A stretch of DNA of 64,000 nt from Rosettibacter sp037481715 (GCA_037481715.1 JBBFLD010000004.1:62001-126000); one strand, 5' to 3'; counted from the stretch's first letter, positions 1 through 8,660 are shown. A program made the numbers and translations. Notes: generated by a model from the sequence alone, not told the origin.

Positions 1-1194
1 AGTAAGAACTGTTGTGTTTTTATCTTCATTAAAAATTTTTGCAAGGTCTCTATGAAATTTTGGTGCCTGCTTACCTAATTCAAAAATATCACCAAGAACC
101 ATAATTTTATTTTTATATCGTTTTACTTTCTTCAAAAAATAATATGCAGCTTCAACAGAAGCAGGACTTGCATTATATGTATCATCAACCAATATTGCTT
201 TTGAATATTCTTTTATTTCCAGTCTTCCATGAACAGGCTTTAATCTTTTTGATGCATTAATTATTTCATTTTCTGTTAATCCAATTTTCAAAGCAATTGC
301 AGCTGCTGCTAAAAAATTCTTTGCATTTGATTCTCCTGACAAAGGAAGCTTCACTTTAAAATTTTCTTCATGATATTGAATAGAAATTTCTGCTCTCCCT
401 AAATCATCATAGTTTACAATTTTACCTTTGACTTCAGCAGACTTTTTAAATCCATAAGTAACAATATTTTTATACCTGTTTTTATTTTTATTTATGATTG
501 GGTCATCAACATTTATGAAAATTATTCCTCCTCTTTTTTCTGCTGCATCAAACAATGCAGATTTTTCTTTGAATACACCTTCTCTGCTTTTTAAGAATTC
601 AAGATGAGAATCACCTATGTTGGTAATTAAAGCATAATCAGGTTCAGAAATTTTTGCTGAATATGGAATCTCGCCAATATGATTTGTCCCTTGTTCTAAA
701 ATCAGCATTTCACAATTTTCATCTGCAGAAAAAATTGTAAGGGGCACACCGATGTGATTGTTATTATTTGCTTCTGATTTCACAACATTAAATTTCTCTT
801 CAAGCAAAACTGCAATCATTTCTTTTGTTGTTGTTTTGCCGTTACTTCCTGTAATAGAAATTACTTTTGCTCCAAGTTTATTTCGCCATCTGTTTGCAAG
901 TTCACCGTAAGCTTTGATTGTATCGGGAACAGTAATAAAAGGAATATTCAATGAATTGAATTTTTCTAATTTTCTTCTGTTAATTATAACAGCTTCTGCA
1001 CCTTTTTCAATTGCATCATGAATGAAATCGTGGCCATCAAACTTTCCCCCTTTGATTGCTACAAATAAACACGGCTTATTTATTTTTCTTGAATCAATTT
1101 CTACATAAGAAAGAGGTTTAAAGCTGTCGGGATTGTAAATAACCGAGCCGTTAAGATTAAATAAATCTTCCAATGTAATTTTTATTTTGACCAT
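1..1194 (-). CDS. murF: UDP-N-acetylmuramoyl-tripeptide--D-alanyl-D-alanine ligase, cut off by the window edge
   Basis: This cytoplasmic Mur ligase adds D-Ala-D-Ala to UDP-MurNAc-tripeptide, finishing the pentapeptide of the peptidoglycan precursor. I translated the minus strand from the ATG at 1194; the frame stays open for 398 codons to base 1, so the C-terminus is missing. The N-terminal domain carries the usual substrate-recognition stretch (SRKINKPCLFVAIKG), the ATP loop GSNGKTT lies at about residues 116-122, and NNNHIGVPLT follows it, typical of MurF rather than MurE. The start overlaps the end of murE by 13 bases, which points to translational coupling inside the dcw operon. The family call is secure; only the truncated end is unknown. 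Confidence 0.95.
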   Translation of the reverse strand, partial: MVKIKITLEDLFNLNGSVIYNPDSFKPLSYVEIDSRKINKPCLFVAIKGGKFDGHDFIHDAIEKGAEAVIINRRKLEKFNSLNIPFITVPDTIKAYGELANRWRNKLGAKVISITGSNGKTTTKEMIAVLLEEKFNVVKSEANNNNHIGVPLTIFSADENCEMLILEQGTNHIGEIPYSAKISEPDYALITNIGDSHLEFLKSREGVFKEKSALFDAAEKRGGIIFINVDDPIINKNKNRYKNIVTYGFKKSAEVKGKIVNYDDLGRAEISIQYHEENFKVKLPLSGESNAKNFLAAAAIALKIGLTENEIINASKRLKPVHGRLEIKEYSKAILVDDTYNASPASVEAAYYFLKKVKRYKNKIMVLGDIFELGKQAPKFHRDLAKIFNEDKNTTVLT

Positions 1195-2660
1195 TCTTCC
1201 AAATATTTAGTTGCTACTTCTTTATCTGAAAAATGTTTTCTTATTCCATTAATTTCCTGATAGTTTTCATGACCTTTACCAGCAATCAGAATTACTGCAT
1301 TCTCTTCGCTTTCAAATATTGCTGTTCGAATTGCTTCTTCTCTGTTTTCAATTGCAGTGAAATTATTTTTTTGAATTCCAGTTAAAATTTCTTCTATAAT
1401 TTTTTGTGGATTCTCGGTTCTTGGATTATCTGATGTAACAAAAACTTTTTTGCTCATTTCAGATGCAATGTTTCCCATGATTGGTCGTTTTGTTCTGTCT
1501 CTATCGCCACCGCAGCCAAACACTGTATAAATTGGCCTTTCATTTTTTACAATGTGATGAATTGCAATTAATGCCTGCTTAAGAGAATCTGCTGTATGAG
1601 AATAATCAATTATTACTTTTTTATTTTTTCTTGATAACACTTCAAATCTTCCAGGAACCTGTGGAGTTGTTTTTATTCCTTCAATAATTGTATCAATATC
1701 TAAATTTGAAATAGCAGCAACACTGAAAGCTGCAGCAGCATTAAATGCATTAAAATGTCCAACAAGTTTTGTACTAATCTTGTATTCTTTTTTATTGTTA
1801 ATTATGGAAAATTTAGTTCCATCCAATGTGAATTCGATATCTTTAATTCTGAATTCAGCATCAGGTGAAGTTCCATAAGTAATTTTTTTTGCTTTAGAAT
1901 CTTTAAGTAATCTATCGATATTATTATCATCGACATTAACAATCGCGAAAGCATTTGATGTCAGCATATCAAATAAGATTTTTTTCGAATTAAGATAATG
2001 TTCAAATGTTTTATGATAATCCATGTGGTCAGAAGTTATGTTTGTAAAAACTCCAAACTTGAAATCAAGAAAATCAACACGATGTAAATGAAGTGCATGA
2101 GAAGAAACTTCCATCACACAATGAGAGCAGCCTTCGTTCAGCATCTGAACCAGTAATGAATTTATTTCATTTGCTTGAGGTGTGGTAAGCATCGTTTTAA
2201 TTTCTTTATCACCGATATAATTTGCAATTGTACCAATTAGTCCAGTCTTAAAATTTGCTGTTTCAAAAATGTTCTTAATAAAAAATGCAGTTGTGGTCTT
2301 TCCTTTTGTTCCAGTTATACCAATTAAATTCAATTTTTCAGAAGGCTTTCCATAAAAAATATTTGAAAATTCGGCTAATGATTTTCTTGTATCTTCAACT
2401 ACTATTTTTACACAATTTGAATGAAAAAATAATTGGTCTGGAACTGCATCTACTTTTGAAAGAACGACAGCTGCTGCTCCTTGATTAATTGCATCTGGAA
2501 TAAATTTATGTCCATCTGTTTTGAATCCTTCAATTGCAAAAAACAATGAATTCTTCTTAACAGATTGAGAGTTATGAGTTATATCCTCAATTTCTTTTAA
2601 TTCAGCATTTCCAACAACTTGAATTACTCTGACATTGTTAAGCAGTTCAATCAGTTTCAA
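1182..2660 (-). CDS. murE: UDP-N-acetylmuramoyl-tripeptide synthetase (probably meso-diaminopimelate-adding), TTG start
   Basis: MurE adds the third amino acid of the peptidoglycan stem peptide in the cytoplasm. The 492-residue protein has the family's normal length, the ATP-loop GTKGKTTT, the MEVSSHAL segment and the DNPRTE motif. In characterised MurE enzymes DNPR marks the meso-diaminopimelate type, so a Gram-negative-type A2pm peptidoglycan is inferred. No ATG fits the N-terminus: the start is a TTG at 2660 whose last two bases are shared with the TGA stop of the upstream penicillin-binding protein (TTGA overlap). The protein from TTG begins MKLIELL, as homologues do. The unusual codon and the overlap suggest translation depends on re-initiation from ftsI. 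Confidence 0.95.
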   Translation of the reverse strand: MKLIELLNNVRVIQVVGNAELKEIEDITHNSQSVKKNSLFFAIEGFKTDGHKFIPDAINQGAAAVVLSKVDAVPDQLFFHSNCVKIVVEDTRKSLAEFSNIFYGKPSEKLNLIGITGTKGKTTTAFFIKNIFETANFKTGLIGTIANYIGDKEIKTMLTTPQANEINSLLVQMLNEGCSHCVMEVSSHALHLHRVDFLDFKFGVFTNITSDHMDYHKTFEHYLNSKKILFDMLTSNAFAIVNVDDNNIDRLLKDSKAKKITYGTSPDAEFRIKDIEFTLDGTKFSIINNKKEYKISTKLVGHFNAFNAAAAFSVAAISNLDIDTIIEGIKTTPQVPGRFEVLSRKNKKVIIDYSHTADSLKQALIAIHHIVKNERPIYTVFGCGGDRDRTKRPIMGNIASEMSKKVFVTSDNPRTENPQKIIEEILTGIQKNNFTAIENREEAIRTAIFESEENAVILIAGKGHENYQEINGIRKHFSDKEVATKYLEEWSK

Positions 2661-4687
2661 TTTTTATCCTCAATTTTCTTAATTACATCAACTTTTTTTG
2701 GAAGAGAACATTTTAAATAACAAACAGAATTTTTGTCGATAGCCGTCCCTGGTTCAATACTTTGTGATACAACTTTTCCTGTTCCAATAATTTTATAATT
2801 CAATCCGATTTCATTTAAGATTGCAATTGCATCTCGCAATGAATGATTTTTCAAATCAGGCATTACATTTTTATTAGCAACATAAATTTTCTTTCTTTCA
2901 TTGTTATTATCTTTTTTATCGGGCAGATTAAAAAAGCTTTTTTCTTCTTCAGGTTTTGATTCTGTTTTTGTAATTAATTCCTCAATCAAATTATTTGTTC
3001 GATTAATTTTTTTTCTTACAGGAACTAAATTCACATCAGCATCAAGAATTCTTTTAGCAACATTTTTAAAAATTGGAGCTGCAACAAAACCTCCGTATTT
3101 ACCGAATTTAGGAGCATTAACAAGTATCAAACAAATTATTTGTGGATTATCTGCAGGGAAAAATCCAATAAAAGAAGAATTATGTTTGGCATTTGTGTAA
3201 CTTCCATTAATTAATTTTTGTGATGTTCCTGTTTTTCCGCCTACCAAAACATTTTCAAGTTGTGCTGCTGTACCTGTTCCGTGTTCAACAACTCCAACAA
3301 GTAAGTTTCTCATCAAATCAGATGTTTTTCGACTAATCACATTTCTAATTTTAACTGGCTTTATTTCTTCTATTAAACTGTCTTTATTGTCAGTAATTGC
3401 TTTAACAAGAAAAGGTTTCATCAGCGTGCCTCCATTAATCAAAGCACTGTAAGCTGTAATCATTTGTAATGGTGTTACAGAAAGTTCATATCCAAATGAC
3501 ATAAAAGCTTTTGTGTATGGAGTAAAATTAACTGGCATTTTCAAAGTTCCATCAGCTTCTCCGGGTAATTCAATCGAAGTATAATTGCTGAAACCATAGT
3601 CTCTTAAGTATTTATAAAAAATTTCATCAGATATTCTTGTTGACAATTTGGACATTCCCACATTACTTGATTGTTCAAGAATTTGTCTTACAGTTAAGCT
3701 ATTAAAAGGATGAGAATCTGTAATTCTAACATTTCGAAAAATATATTTGCCATTTTCTGTATTAATTACTTCATTTTCTTTAACAAGATTTTGGTCAAAT
3801 AAAATTGAAAGAACAAGTGCTTTAATTGTTGAACCGGGTTCATAAGTATCCGTAATTGCACGATTTCGTAAAGCATCTATTGAATAATCATTGTATTTGT
3901 TCGGGTCATAATCAGGAACATTTGAAAGAGCTAGAATTTCCCCAGTATTAGGATTCATAATTATTCCAACAGCAGATTCCCCTTCATATTTTTGAAGACC
4001 TTTTTCCAATTCTTCTTCAAGTATATTTTGATATGTTTTATTTATTGTAAGAATAATATTTTTTCCTGCCTTCGGTGGTTTTGAATTTTTTTCGTCCAAA
4101 GAAATTATTCTTCCCAGAACATCTTTTTGAAATACGAAGTATCCATCAATTCCTCTTAAAGTTGAATCAAAAACTTTTTCTATACCTGCTGCACCATTTA
4201 ATTCTCTATCAACATAACCTAAAATATGAGATGCCAATTTTCCATAAGGATAAACCCTGGAAAAATCTTCGATATAATAAAGTCCATCAACTACGAATTT
4301 TTTTAGAATCAAAGCTTTATCCATCGGAACTTTTTTTTCAAGACAAACATTCCTTACTCCATTTTCAATTAAATCTTTATAGTATTCCTGACTTTTCCCA
4401 AATACTTTAGAAAAGACTTTGGAAATTGTATCGACTCTTTTGTCAGTCATCATTCTTGTATCTACATAAAAAGAAATATTATCTCGAGTAAAGCAAAGTA
4501 TCTCACCATTTCTATCTTTAATTACACCTCTTTCAGCTTTTGCAACTTGAGGTTTGTTCTGTTGTGCTTGAGCCTTAAGTGAATAAAACTCATTATTAAT
4601 TATCTGAATTGTGTAAAGTTTTATAATCAGGGCAATAAAAAATATCAGCGACAATCCAAGAATGACCAGTGCACGATAGTTAATCAT
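2657..4687 (-). CDS. ftsI: Division-type penicillin-binding protein (FtsI/PBP3-like) with C-terminal PASTA domain
   Basis: This is a monofunctional transpeptidase that cross-links septal peptidoglycan. The 676 residues comprise one N-terminal membrane anchor (about residues 7-26), a class B dimerisation domain and a transpeptidase domain with the three catalytic motifs STIK (nucleophile Ser about 286), SSN and KTGT. A single PASTA domain occupies about residues 600-665, where many proteobacterial FtsI proteins end earlier. PASTA domains are known to bind peptidoglycan or beta-lactams in other proteins; the role here is not shown. Its start overlaps the ftsL-like stop by 8 bases and it sits in the standard dcw position between ftsL and murE. 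Confidence 0.93.
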   Translation of the reverse strand: MINYRALVILGLSLIFFIALIIKLYTIQIINNEFYSLKAQAQQNKPQVAKAERGVIKDRNGEILCFTRDNISFYVDTRMMTDKRVDTISKVFSKVFGKSQEYYKDLIENGVRNVCLEKKVPMDKALILKKFVVDGLYYIEDFSRVYPYGKLASHILGYVDRELNGAAGIEKVFDSTLRGIDGYFVFQKDVLGRIISLDEKNSKPPKAGKNIILTINKTYQNILEEELEKGLQKYEGESAVGIIMNPNTGEILALSNVPDYDPNKYNDYSIDALRNRAITDTYEPGSTIKALVLSILFDQNLVKENEVINTENGKYIFRNVRITDSHPFNSLTVRQILEQSSNVGMSKLSTRISDEIFYKYLRDYGFSNYTSIELPGEADGTLKMPVNFTPYTKAFMSFGYELSVTPLQMITAYSALINGGTLMKPFLVKAITDNKDSLIEEIKPVKIRNVISRKTSDLMRNLLVGVVEHGTGTAAQLENVLVGGKTGTSQKLINGSYTNAKHNSSFIGFFPADNPQIICLILVNAPKFGKYGGFVAAPIFKNVAKRILDADVNLVPVRKKINRTNNLIEELITKTESKPEEEKSFFNLPDKKDNNNERKKIYVANKNVMPDLKNHSLRDAIAILNEIGLNYKIIGTGKVVSQSIEPGTAIDKNSVCYLKCSLPKKVDVIKKIEDKN

Positions 4688-5000
4688 ATTTTTCTTTTAC
4701 TAATTTTTCGATTCGTTTAATTTGTTCTTTTGATACTCTAATTGTTTCTAAATTTTCATTTGGTAATATCAAGCCAAGAGAATCTCTTGCAATTGAAATA
4801 ATTCTATCTTCTGCCATCAATTTTTGACGCTCTACAATTTTCATTTCGATTCTGTTTAGTTTCTCATTGAGCTGGTCAATTTTATTTATCTTTTCTTTTT
4901 TCATATTCTTGATTTCTGAAACAGTTGCAACATGAATAAAAAGTAAGCAAGCTGTTATGAAAACAATTATTATAAAATTTTTTAATGAACCTATTTTCAT
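4680..5000 (-). CDS. ftsL: FtsL-like small division membrane protein
   Basis: The 106-residue protein has a short cytoplasmic N-terminus, one hydrophobic segment at about residues 8-27 and then a charged, Lys/Glu-rich helix (about 30-65) with coiled-coil character. That architecture, and the position between rsmH and ftsI, are those of FtsL, a bitopic protein that acts with FtsB and FtsQ to activate septal peptidoglycan synthesis. FtsL diverges fast in sequence, so the call rests mainly on context and topology. The ATG at 5000 lies 1 base after the rsmH stop and the gene overlaps ftsI by 8 bases. Confidence 0.75.
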   Translation of the reverse strand: MKIGSLKNFIIIVFITACLLFIHVATVSEIKNMKKEKINKIDQLNEKLNRIEMKIVERQKLMAEDRIISIARDSLGLILPNENLETIRVSKEQIKRIEKLVKEKYD

Positions 5001-5001
5001 A

Positions 5002-5922
5002 TCAAATTCTTTCCGCCGCTCTTAATTTTGCGCTTCTTGCTCTTTTATTTTTTTTAATTTCTTCTTCTGAAGGAACAATTGGTTTTGAATTTACTAATTT
5101 CAAACGCTGTTCTTTCCCACAAACACATACAGGTGTTCCAGGTGGACATACACATTTTAGAGTTTCATACTTAAATTTTTCTTTTACAATTCTGTCTTCC
5201 AATGAATGATAAGTCAATACTACAATTCTGCCGTTTTTGTTTAGAAGATTTATAGATTTATCCAAAAACAATTTCAATTCATCCAATTCATTATTAATAT
5301 AAATTCGCAAAGCCTGAAATACCCTCGACAATGATTTAAGCAAATAATTTGGCGGAACAATTTTTTCTACAATTTCTTTCAGCTGAAAAGTTGTCTCAAA
5401 CTTTTTTTTGGTTCTTGCTTCAACAATTTTTTTAGCTATAAGTCTCGATTTCTTCTCTTCTCCAAACTTGAAAAGGATTTCTGCAATTTCTTTCTCAGAT
5501 AAATTATTTAGAACATCCGCAGCTGTAATACCTTCATTTTTATTCATCCTAAGATCAAGGGGTGAATCTTCTCTAAAGGTAAAACCCGATTCAATGTTAT
5601 CGAGCTGATAAGAAGAAACCCCAAGATCTACAAAGATGCCGTCAAACTTTTCAATGAACTCGATTTTTGAGATAATGTCGATGTTAGAAAATGTTGTATT
5701 ATAAATTGTGAATCTTTTATCAGATTGAAATTTTTCTTTACAATGTTTGAAAGCAATTTCATCTTTATCAGTCGCAATTAATTTCCCCCTGTGATTGAGA
5801 TTTTTAAGAATTTCTTCTGAGTGTCCTCCAAAACCTGCTGTGCCTTCAAAATAAATTCCATCCTTTTTTGTTATTAATAAATCTATGCTCTCCTTCAGGA
5901 GAACAGGTGTATGTAAATTCAT
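5002..5922 (-). CDS. rsmH: 16S rRNA (cytosine(1402)-N(4))-methyltransferase
   Basis: RsmH (MraW) methylates N4 of C1402 in the ribosomal decoding centre using S-adenosylmethionine. The 306-residue protein is of normal length, with the SAM motif GTAGFGGHS near residue 28, VDLGVSSYQLD and SPLDLRMN in the middle, and a C-terminal RS/KLR-rich tail typical of the family. An additional CVCPPGTPVCVCG stretch contributes four cysteines, a feature of many RsmH proteins. Its ATG overlaps the mraZ stop by four bases (ATGA). It is the second gene of the dcw cluster and is presumably controlled by MraZ. Confidence 0.96.
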   Translation of the reverse strand: MNLHTPVLLKESIDLLITKKDGIYFEGTAGFGGHSEEILKNLNHRGKLIATDKDEIAFKHCKEKFQSDKRFTIYNTTFSNIDIISKIEFIEKFDGIFVDLGVSSYQLDNIESGFTFREDSPLDLRMNKNEGITAADVLNNLSEKEIAEILFKFGEEKKSRLIAKKIVEARTKKKFETTFQLKEIVEKIVPPNYLLKSLSRVFQALRIYINNELDELKLFLDKSINLLNKNGRIVVLTYHSLEDRIVKEKFKYETLKCVCPPGTPVCVCGKEQRLKLVNSKPIVPSEEEIKKNKRARSAKLRAAERI

Positions 5923-6368
5923 TTCTTCTTTAATTGCATAATATTTCTTGAGTAATCGGCATATGAAATATTGATTTCTTTTTTGTATTCTTCATAAATG
6001 TCAGGATTCCAGATCTCAAATTTTTTATTTTGTCCGAGAATAAAAACTTCTTTTTCAATCCCGGCAAATTCAAGAAGATTTTTGGGAATTAATAATCGTG
6101 ATTGAGAATCAAGTTTATCTTCAGCAGATAATTCAAAAAGCATTCTTTTAAATGTGGCTTCTTCGGGAATATAATCATCAAGTTGATCAATTCTAACCAG
6201 AACTTCAGATTTCCAAAAGTCAAGTGGATAAACATCAATATTTCTATATAAACCTCGTGTCATGATGAATGTCCCATCAGCTTCAGGATTAATATATTTT
6301 CGAAATCTGAAAGGAATACTAATTCTTCCCTTTGAATCAATAGAATATTTAAAACTCCCCATGAACAT
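5919..6368 (-). CDS. mraZ: MraZ transcriptional regulator of the dcw cluster
   Basis: MraZ is a DNA-binding protein of the SpoVT/AbrB fold that represses or tunes its own dcw operon. From the ATG at 6368 the protein is 149 residues beginning MFMGSFKYSIDSKGR, matching homologues; a longer reading from a TTG at 6383 would add five atypical residues. Two AbrB-like halves are visible, the first with DSKGRISIP and the second with DSQSRLLIP, where the usual Gly of DxxGR is Ser. Four TGGGA-like boxes at exact 10-bp spacing lie just upstream of this start, which fits autoregulation. Confidence 0.95.
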   Translation of the reverse strand: MFMGSFKYSIDSKGRISIPFRFRKYINPEADGTFIMTRGLYRNIDVYPLDFWKSEVLVRIDQLDDYIPEEATFKRMLFELSAEDKLDSQSRLLIPKNLLEFAGIEKEVFILGQNKKFEIWNPDIYEEYKKEINISYADYSRNIMQLKKK

Positions 6369-6372
6369 AATG

Positions 6373-6412
6373 GTAATTCCCAAAATTTGCCACTATTAAA
6401 CACTTTTTCCCA
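6373..6412 (-). promoter_or_regulatory. Four MraZ-box repeats upstream of mraZ
   Basis: Reading the minus strand towards mraZ, TGGGA (6412-6408), TGTTT (6402-6398), TGGCA (6392-6388) and TGGGA (6382-6378) begin exactly 10 bases apart. Known MraZ operators are TGGGN repeats separated by 5-base spacers, that is, one per helical turn. The array ends 5 bases before the mraZ ATG, downstream of the proposed promoter, a position suited to repression. The two outer boxes are perfect and the inner two degenerate. Confidence 0.8.
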
Positions 6413-6420
6413 CTTGGGTG

Positions 6421-6451
6421 CAAAATAACTGTTTTTATATGGGATTGTCAA
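6421..6451 (-). promoter_or_regulatory. Candidate promoter of the dcw cluster
   Basis: On the minus strand TTGACA (6451-6446) is followed after 17 bases by TTATTTTG (6428-6421), one base off the Bacteroidota -7 box TAnnTTTG. The predicted start of transcription would fall at about 6415, just ahead of the MraZ boxes. The same arrangement recurs before sufB and pyrR. It has not been tested. Confidence 0.5.
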
Positions 6452-6586
6452 GAAATTTTTTTGAAAGAAAATAAATTTTTTAACTAAAAATTGAGAAGAG
6501 AAATTAGCAATGACGAATAGTTATTAAATTATAATCAGGAATATACAATGGTGAGCAATAAGGCTTACAAGTTGAGAAATTAATAG

Positions 6587-6659
6587 AGCCATCTGGGGGA
6601 CTCGAACCCCCGGCCCGCGCATTACGAATGCGCTGCTCTACCAACTGAGCTAAGATGGC
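6587..6659 (-). tRNA. tRNA-Thr (anticodon CGT)
   Basis: The minus strand folds into a full cloverleaf of 73 nt: acceptor GCCATCT pairs with AGATGGC, the D stem is GCTC/GAGC, the anticodon stem GCGCA/TGCGC encloses loop TTCGTAA with anticodon CGT, and the T stem is GGGGG/CCCCC with TTCGAGT. It reads ACG threonine codons. No CCA is encoded, so the tail must be added enzymatically. The discriminator base is T. Confidence 0.95.
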
Positions 6660-6665
6660 TTTAGA

Positions 6666-6761
6666 TTATCTTAATTTCTTTTTATGTCTGTTCTTGCGCA
6701 ATCTTTTTTTGCGCTTGTGAGTTGCCATTTTATGGCGTTTTCTTTTTCTTCCACAGGGCAT
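6666..6761 (-). CDS. Tiny basic ribosomal protein, AURKAIP1/COX24 (mS38-like) family
   Basis: A 31-codon gene reads MPCGRKRKRHKMATHKRKKR and continues with a basic Arg/Lys/His tail. A strong Shine-Dalgarno (AGGAGAG) sits 6 bases before the ATG at 6761, which supports real translation. The sequence matches the short AURKAIP1/COX24-domain proteins annotated in Bacteroidota and Chlorobiota, relatives of mitochondrial ribosomal protein mS38, so binding to the small ribosomal subunit is inferred from family. It lies 6 bases from the tRNA-Thr gene and 14 bases after the TPR protein gene, so it may be co-transcribed with both. Genes this short are easily missed by gene finders. Confidence 0.85.
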   Translation of the reverse strand: MPCGRKRKRHKMATHKRKKRLRKNRHKKKLR

Positions 6762-6775
6762 AGTTCTCTCCTTTT

Positions 6776-7510
6776 TTAATGTGATTTAATTAACTCTTGT
6801 GCTCTTTTTCCAATTTCATTTTCTGGATTTATCTCTACAGCTTTTTTCCACCAGGATATTGCTTCATCATGATTACCGCTTGCAAGATAAATAATTCCTA
6901 AATTCAAATGTGCTATTTGATGTTTCGGCTGATACTTTAATGCCTCTTTCATCAATTTTATTGCTTCTTCATTATTTCCCAATTCATAATAACAAACACC
7001 CATGTCTACAAGCACATCAGAATTTTTTGAATCACTTTTCAAGTATTCTTTATATTTTTCAATAGCTCTTTCTTTAAAACCAGAATCATTCAAAAGATGA
7101 GCGAGTGTTAACAATTTTGATTTATCTTCTGGATTTGCTTTTAACTCCTCTTCAAGCTGATTTATTTGCTGAATACTTTGCAAGTCAATACCGCGATGAA
7201 TTTCATCATCAGGCATCTGATCCGTTTTTGTAACTTGTGAAGGTTTATCAAAAATTCCTGATGAATAAATTATTACTCCTCCAATTACAACAAGAAAGAT
7301 TAATATGTAAACAATTTTTGCAGTAGAAAATTTTTTTGCCTGTATTTCTGATTCATGTTTTAAATTAATTTGCTTTGGCTTTTTTTCTGTTTGTTTTGTT
7401 TGCTTTGCTGTTTCACTAATTTTTGCTCCACAACTTGGACAAAAATTAAAATCTGGTTCAACAACCTCACCACAAACTGAACATCTATTTTTTTTATTCA
7501 TATCATTCAT
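6776..7510 (-). CDS. Zinc-ribbon, single-pass membrane TPR protein
   Basis: The 244-residue protein starts with a four-cysteine zinc ribbon (C10, C13, C24, C27, pattern CxxC...CPSC), followed by a Lys-rich linker, one hydrophobic membrane segment (about 65-85) and tetratricopeptide repeats (about 117-240; for example the unit with SDVLVDMGVCYYELGNNEEA). TPR domains mediate protein-protein contacts; the partner is unknown. The topology places the ribbon in the cytoplasm and the TPRs in the periplasm. A second ATG three codons in is an alternative start. It lies 3 bases after the HU gene and probably shares its transcript. Confidence 0.75.
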   Translation of the reverse strand: MNDMNKKNRCSVCGEVVEPDFNFCPSCGAKISETAKQTKQTEKKPKQINLKHESEIQAKKFSTAKIVYILIFLVVIGGVIIYSSGIFDKPSQVTKTDQMPDDEIHRGIDLQSIQQINQLEEELKANPEDKSKLLTLAHLLNDSGFKERAIEKYKEYLKSDSKNSDVLVDMGVCYYELGNNEEAIKLMKEALKYQPKHQIAHLNLGIIYLASGNHDEAISWWKKAVEINPENEIGKRAQELIKSH

Positions 7511-7513
7511 AAA

Positions 7514-7816
7514 TTATTTAAGAGAATTTTTTTCTTTCATTCCATTATTTACTGCGGTTTTAAAATCTTTTGAGAATTTAAAAACAGGAACATAATGTTC
7601 TTCAACAAAAACAGTTTCGCCTGTTCTTGGATTTCTGGCATATCTTGCTTTTTTCTTCTTGACTCTAAAGCTTCCAAATCCTCTTATTTCAATTCCTTTT
7701 CCTTCTTTAAGTGCTTCAATGATAGTGTTCAGAAATCCTTCAATGATAGCTTCTGTTTCAAGCTTTGTAAGCCCTGTTCCCAGAGCAACCCTGTCAACAA
7801 TATCTGCCTTTGTCAT
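7514..7816 (-). CDS. HU/IHF family DNA-binding protein
   Basis: This nucleoid protein bends and packages DNA as a dimer. The 100 residues have the family's normal length and show GFGSFRVKKKKARYARNPRTG, the conserved beta-arm region (GFGSF and RNPRTG). A C-terminal basic/polar extension follows VPVFKFSKDFK. I cannot decide between an HU homodimer and an IHF-like subunit from sequence alone. An AGAGGA ribosome-binding site lies 9 bases before the ATG. Downstream it is followed closely by the zinc-ribbon TPR gene. Confidence 0.95.
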   Translation of the reverse strand: MTKADIVDRVALGTGLTKLETEAIIEGFLNTIIEALKEGKGIEIRGFGSFRVKKKKARYARNPRTGETVFVEEHYVPVFKFSKDFKTAVNNGMKEKNSLK

Positions 7817-7889
7817 AACATTTTTCCTCTAAATTATAAATTGCAGTTGAAAAAATATCAAATCTTAAAATTATATCCAATTTAGCATA

Positions 7890-7918
7890 ACCATATTGAC
7901 TTGATTACTGTTTCACAA
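7890..7918 (-). promoter_or_regulatory. Candidate promoter of the HU gene
   Basis: On the minus strand TTGTGA (7918-7913) and TATGGT (7895-7890) are separated by 17 bases, about 75 bases before the HU start. A second possible -10 (TATAAT) lies nearer the gene, at about 7872-7877, but has no matching upstream hexamer. Assignment is tentative. Confidence 0.35.
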
Positions 7919-8039
7919 TAAAACAGATTCTATTTTTTAGATTAGTAATTCATTCATAAAATCTAAATTCCCGCAAAAATCAAAGTATTATTTCTGGTAT
8001 ATGTTTTGAACCTGTAATTAAAAAAAGAAAGGACAAAAA

Positions 8040-8534
8040 ATGAGCTTACTGCCAATTATATATACAAGTTTGATTCTCTTCTTCGGATTAATGATGATTG
8101 TAATTATTATTTCTTATATATCCTACAAAATTAAAGCTGAAAAAAATCCAGTTATTGAAGAAGAGATAAAGAAAATGAATCAATTAAATATGCCGCAAAG
8201 AATAATCAAACCAAATCCAGCTGTAAATGTTGTCCAAGTCAACAAAAACGAAGCACCAAACTATCAGCTTCAGTACAGAAAAAACAACAATAAAAATTAT
8301 GATTCTAAAAAAACAGCATATAACAATACAAAACCAAGAATTGAAATAATGAATTTTAATCCAGCATTCAAAAAGAATGAAATTCAGAATAAAAAAGAAA
8401 TTAATAGAAGATTAGAAAAACAATATTCGCATGAAACTTATCAGCCTGATAAATCAAAAATAAATCTACTTAATTATTATACTGATAATGATGAGGAATT
8501 AGTTAATCTAAAAATAATGCCAGTAACAAGATAA
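8040..8534 (+). CDS. Membrane-anchored protein of unknown function, paralog 1 of a tandem pair
   Basis: I do not recognise a named family. The 164-residue protein begins MSLLPIIY and has one membrane segment (about residues 4-29), then a long Asn/Lys-rich, probably disordered linker, an island KPRIEIMNFN (about 98-107) and a C-terminal island LLNYYTDNDEELVNLKIMPV. The next gene (8661-9164) repeats all three islands in the same order, so they are tandem paralogs. A good ribosome-binding site (GAAAGGA) precedes the ATG. Downstream, on the same strand, lie the copper regulator, chaperone and ATPase, so a link to metal stress is possible but unproven. The ATG is supported by the ribosome-binding site; function is open. 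Confidence 0.6.
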   Translation: MSLLPIIYTSLILFFGLMMIVIIISYISYKIKAEKNPVIEEEIKKMNQLNMPQRIIKPNPAVNVVQVNKNEAPNYQLQYRKNNNKNYDSKKTAYNNTKPRIEIMNFNPAFKKNEIQNKKEINRRLEKQYSHETYQPDKSKINLLNYYTDNDEELVNLKIMPVTR

Positions 8535-8660
8535 ACATTTTTTCAAAAAAGCTGTTTTTAATTTTTTGTTAAATCTCACATAAAAATAATTTTCATTTTT
8601 TACTTATAATTTATAACATTATTTTTCCCTCCATAATAGTAATAATTATTTTTTTTGTTT

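Noticed and set aside
6260..6451. Alternative frames and longer starts (for example TTG at 6383) over mraZ
   Set aside because: The MFMGSFKYS start at 6368 agrees with MraZ homologues, and the region upstream is taken by the MraZ boxes.
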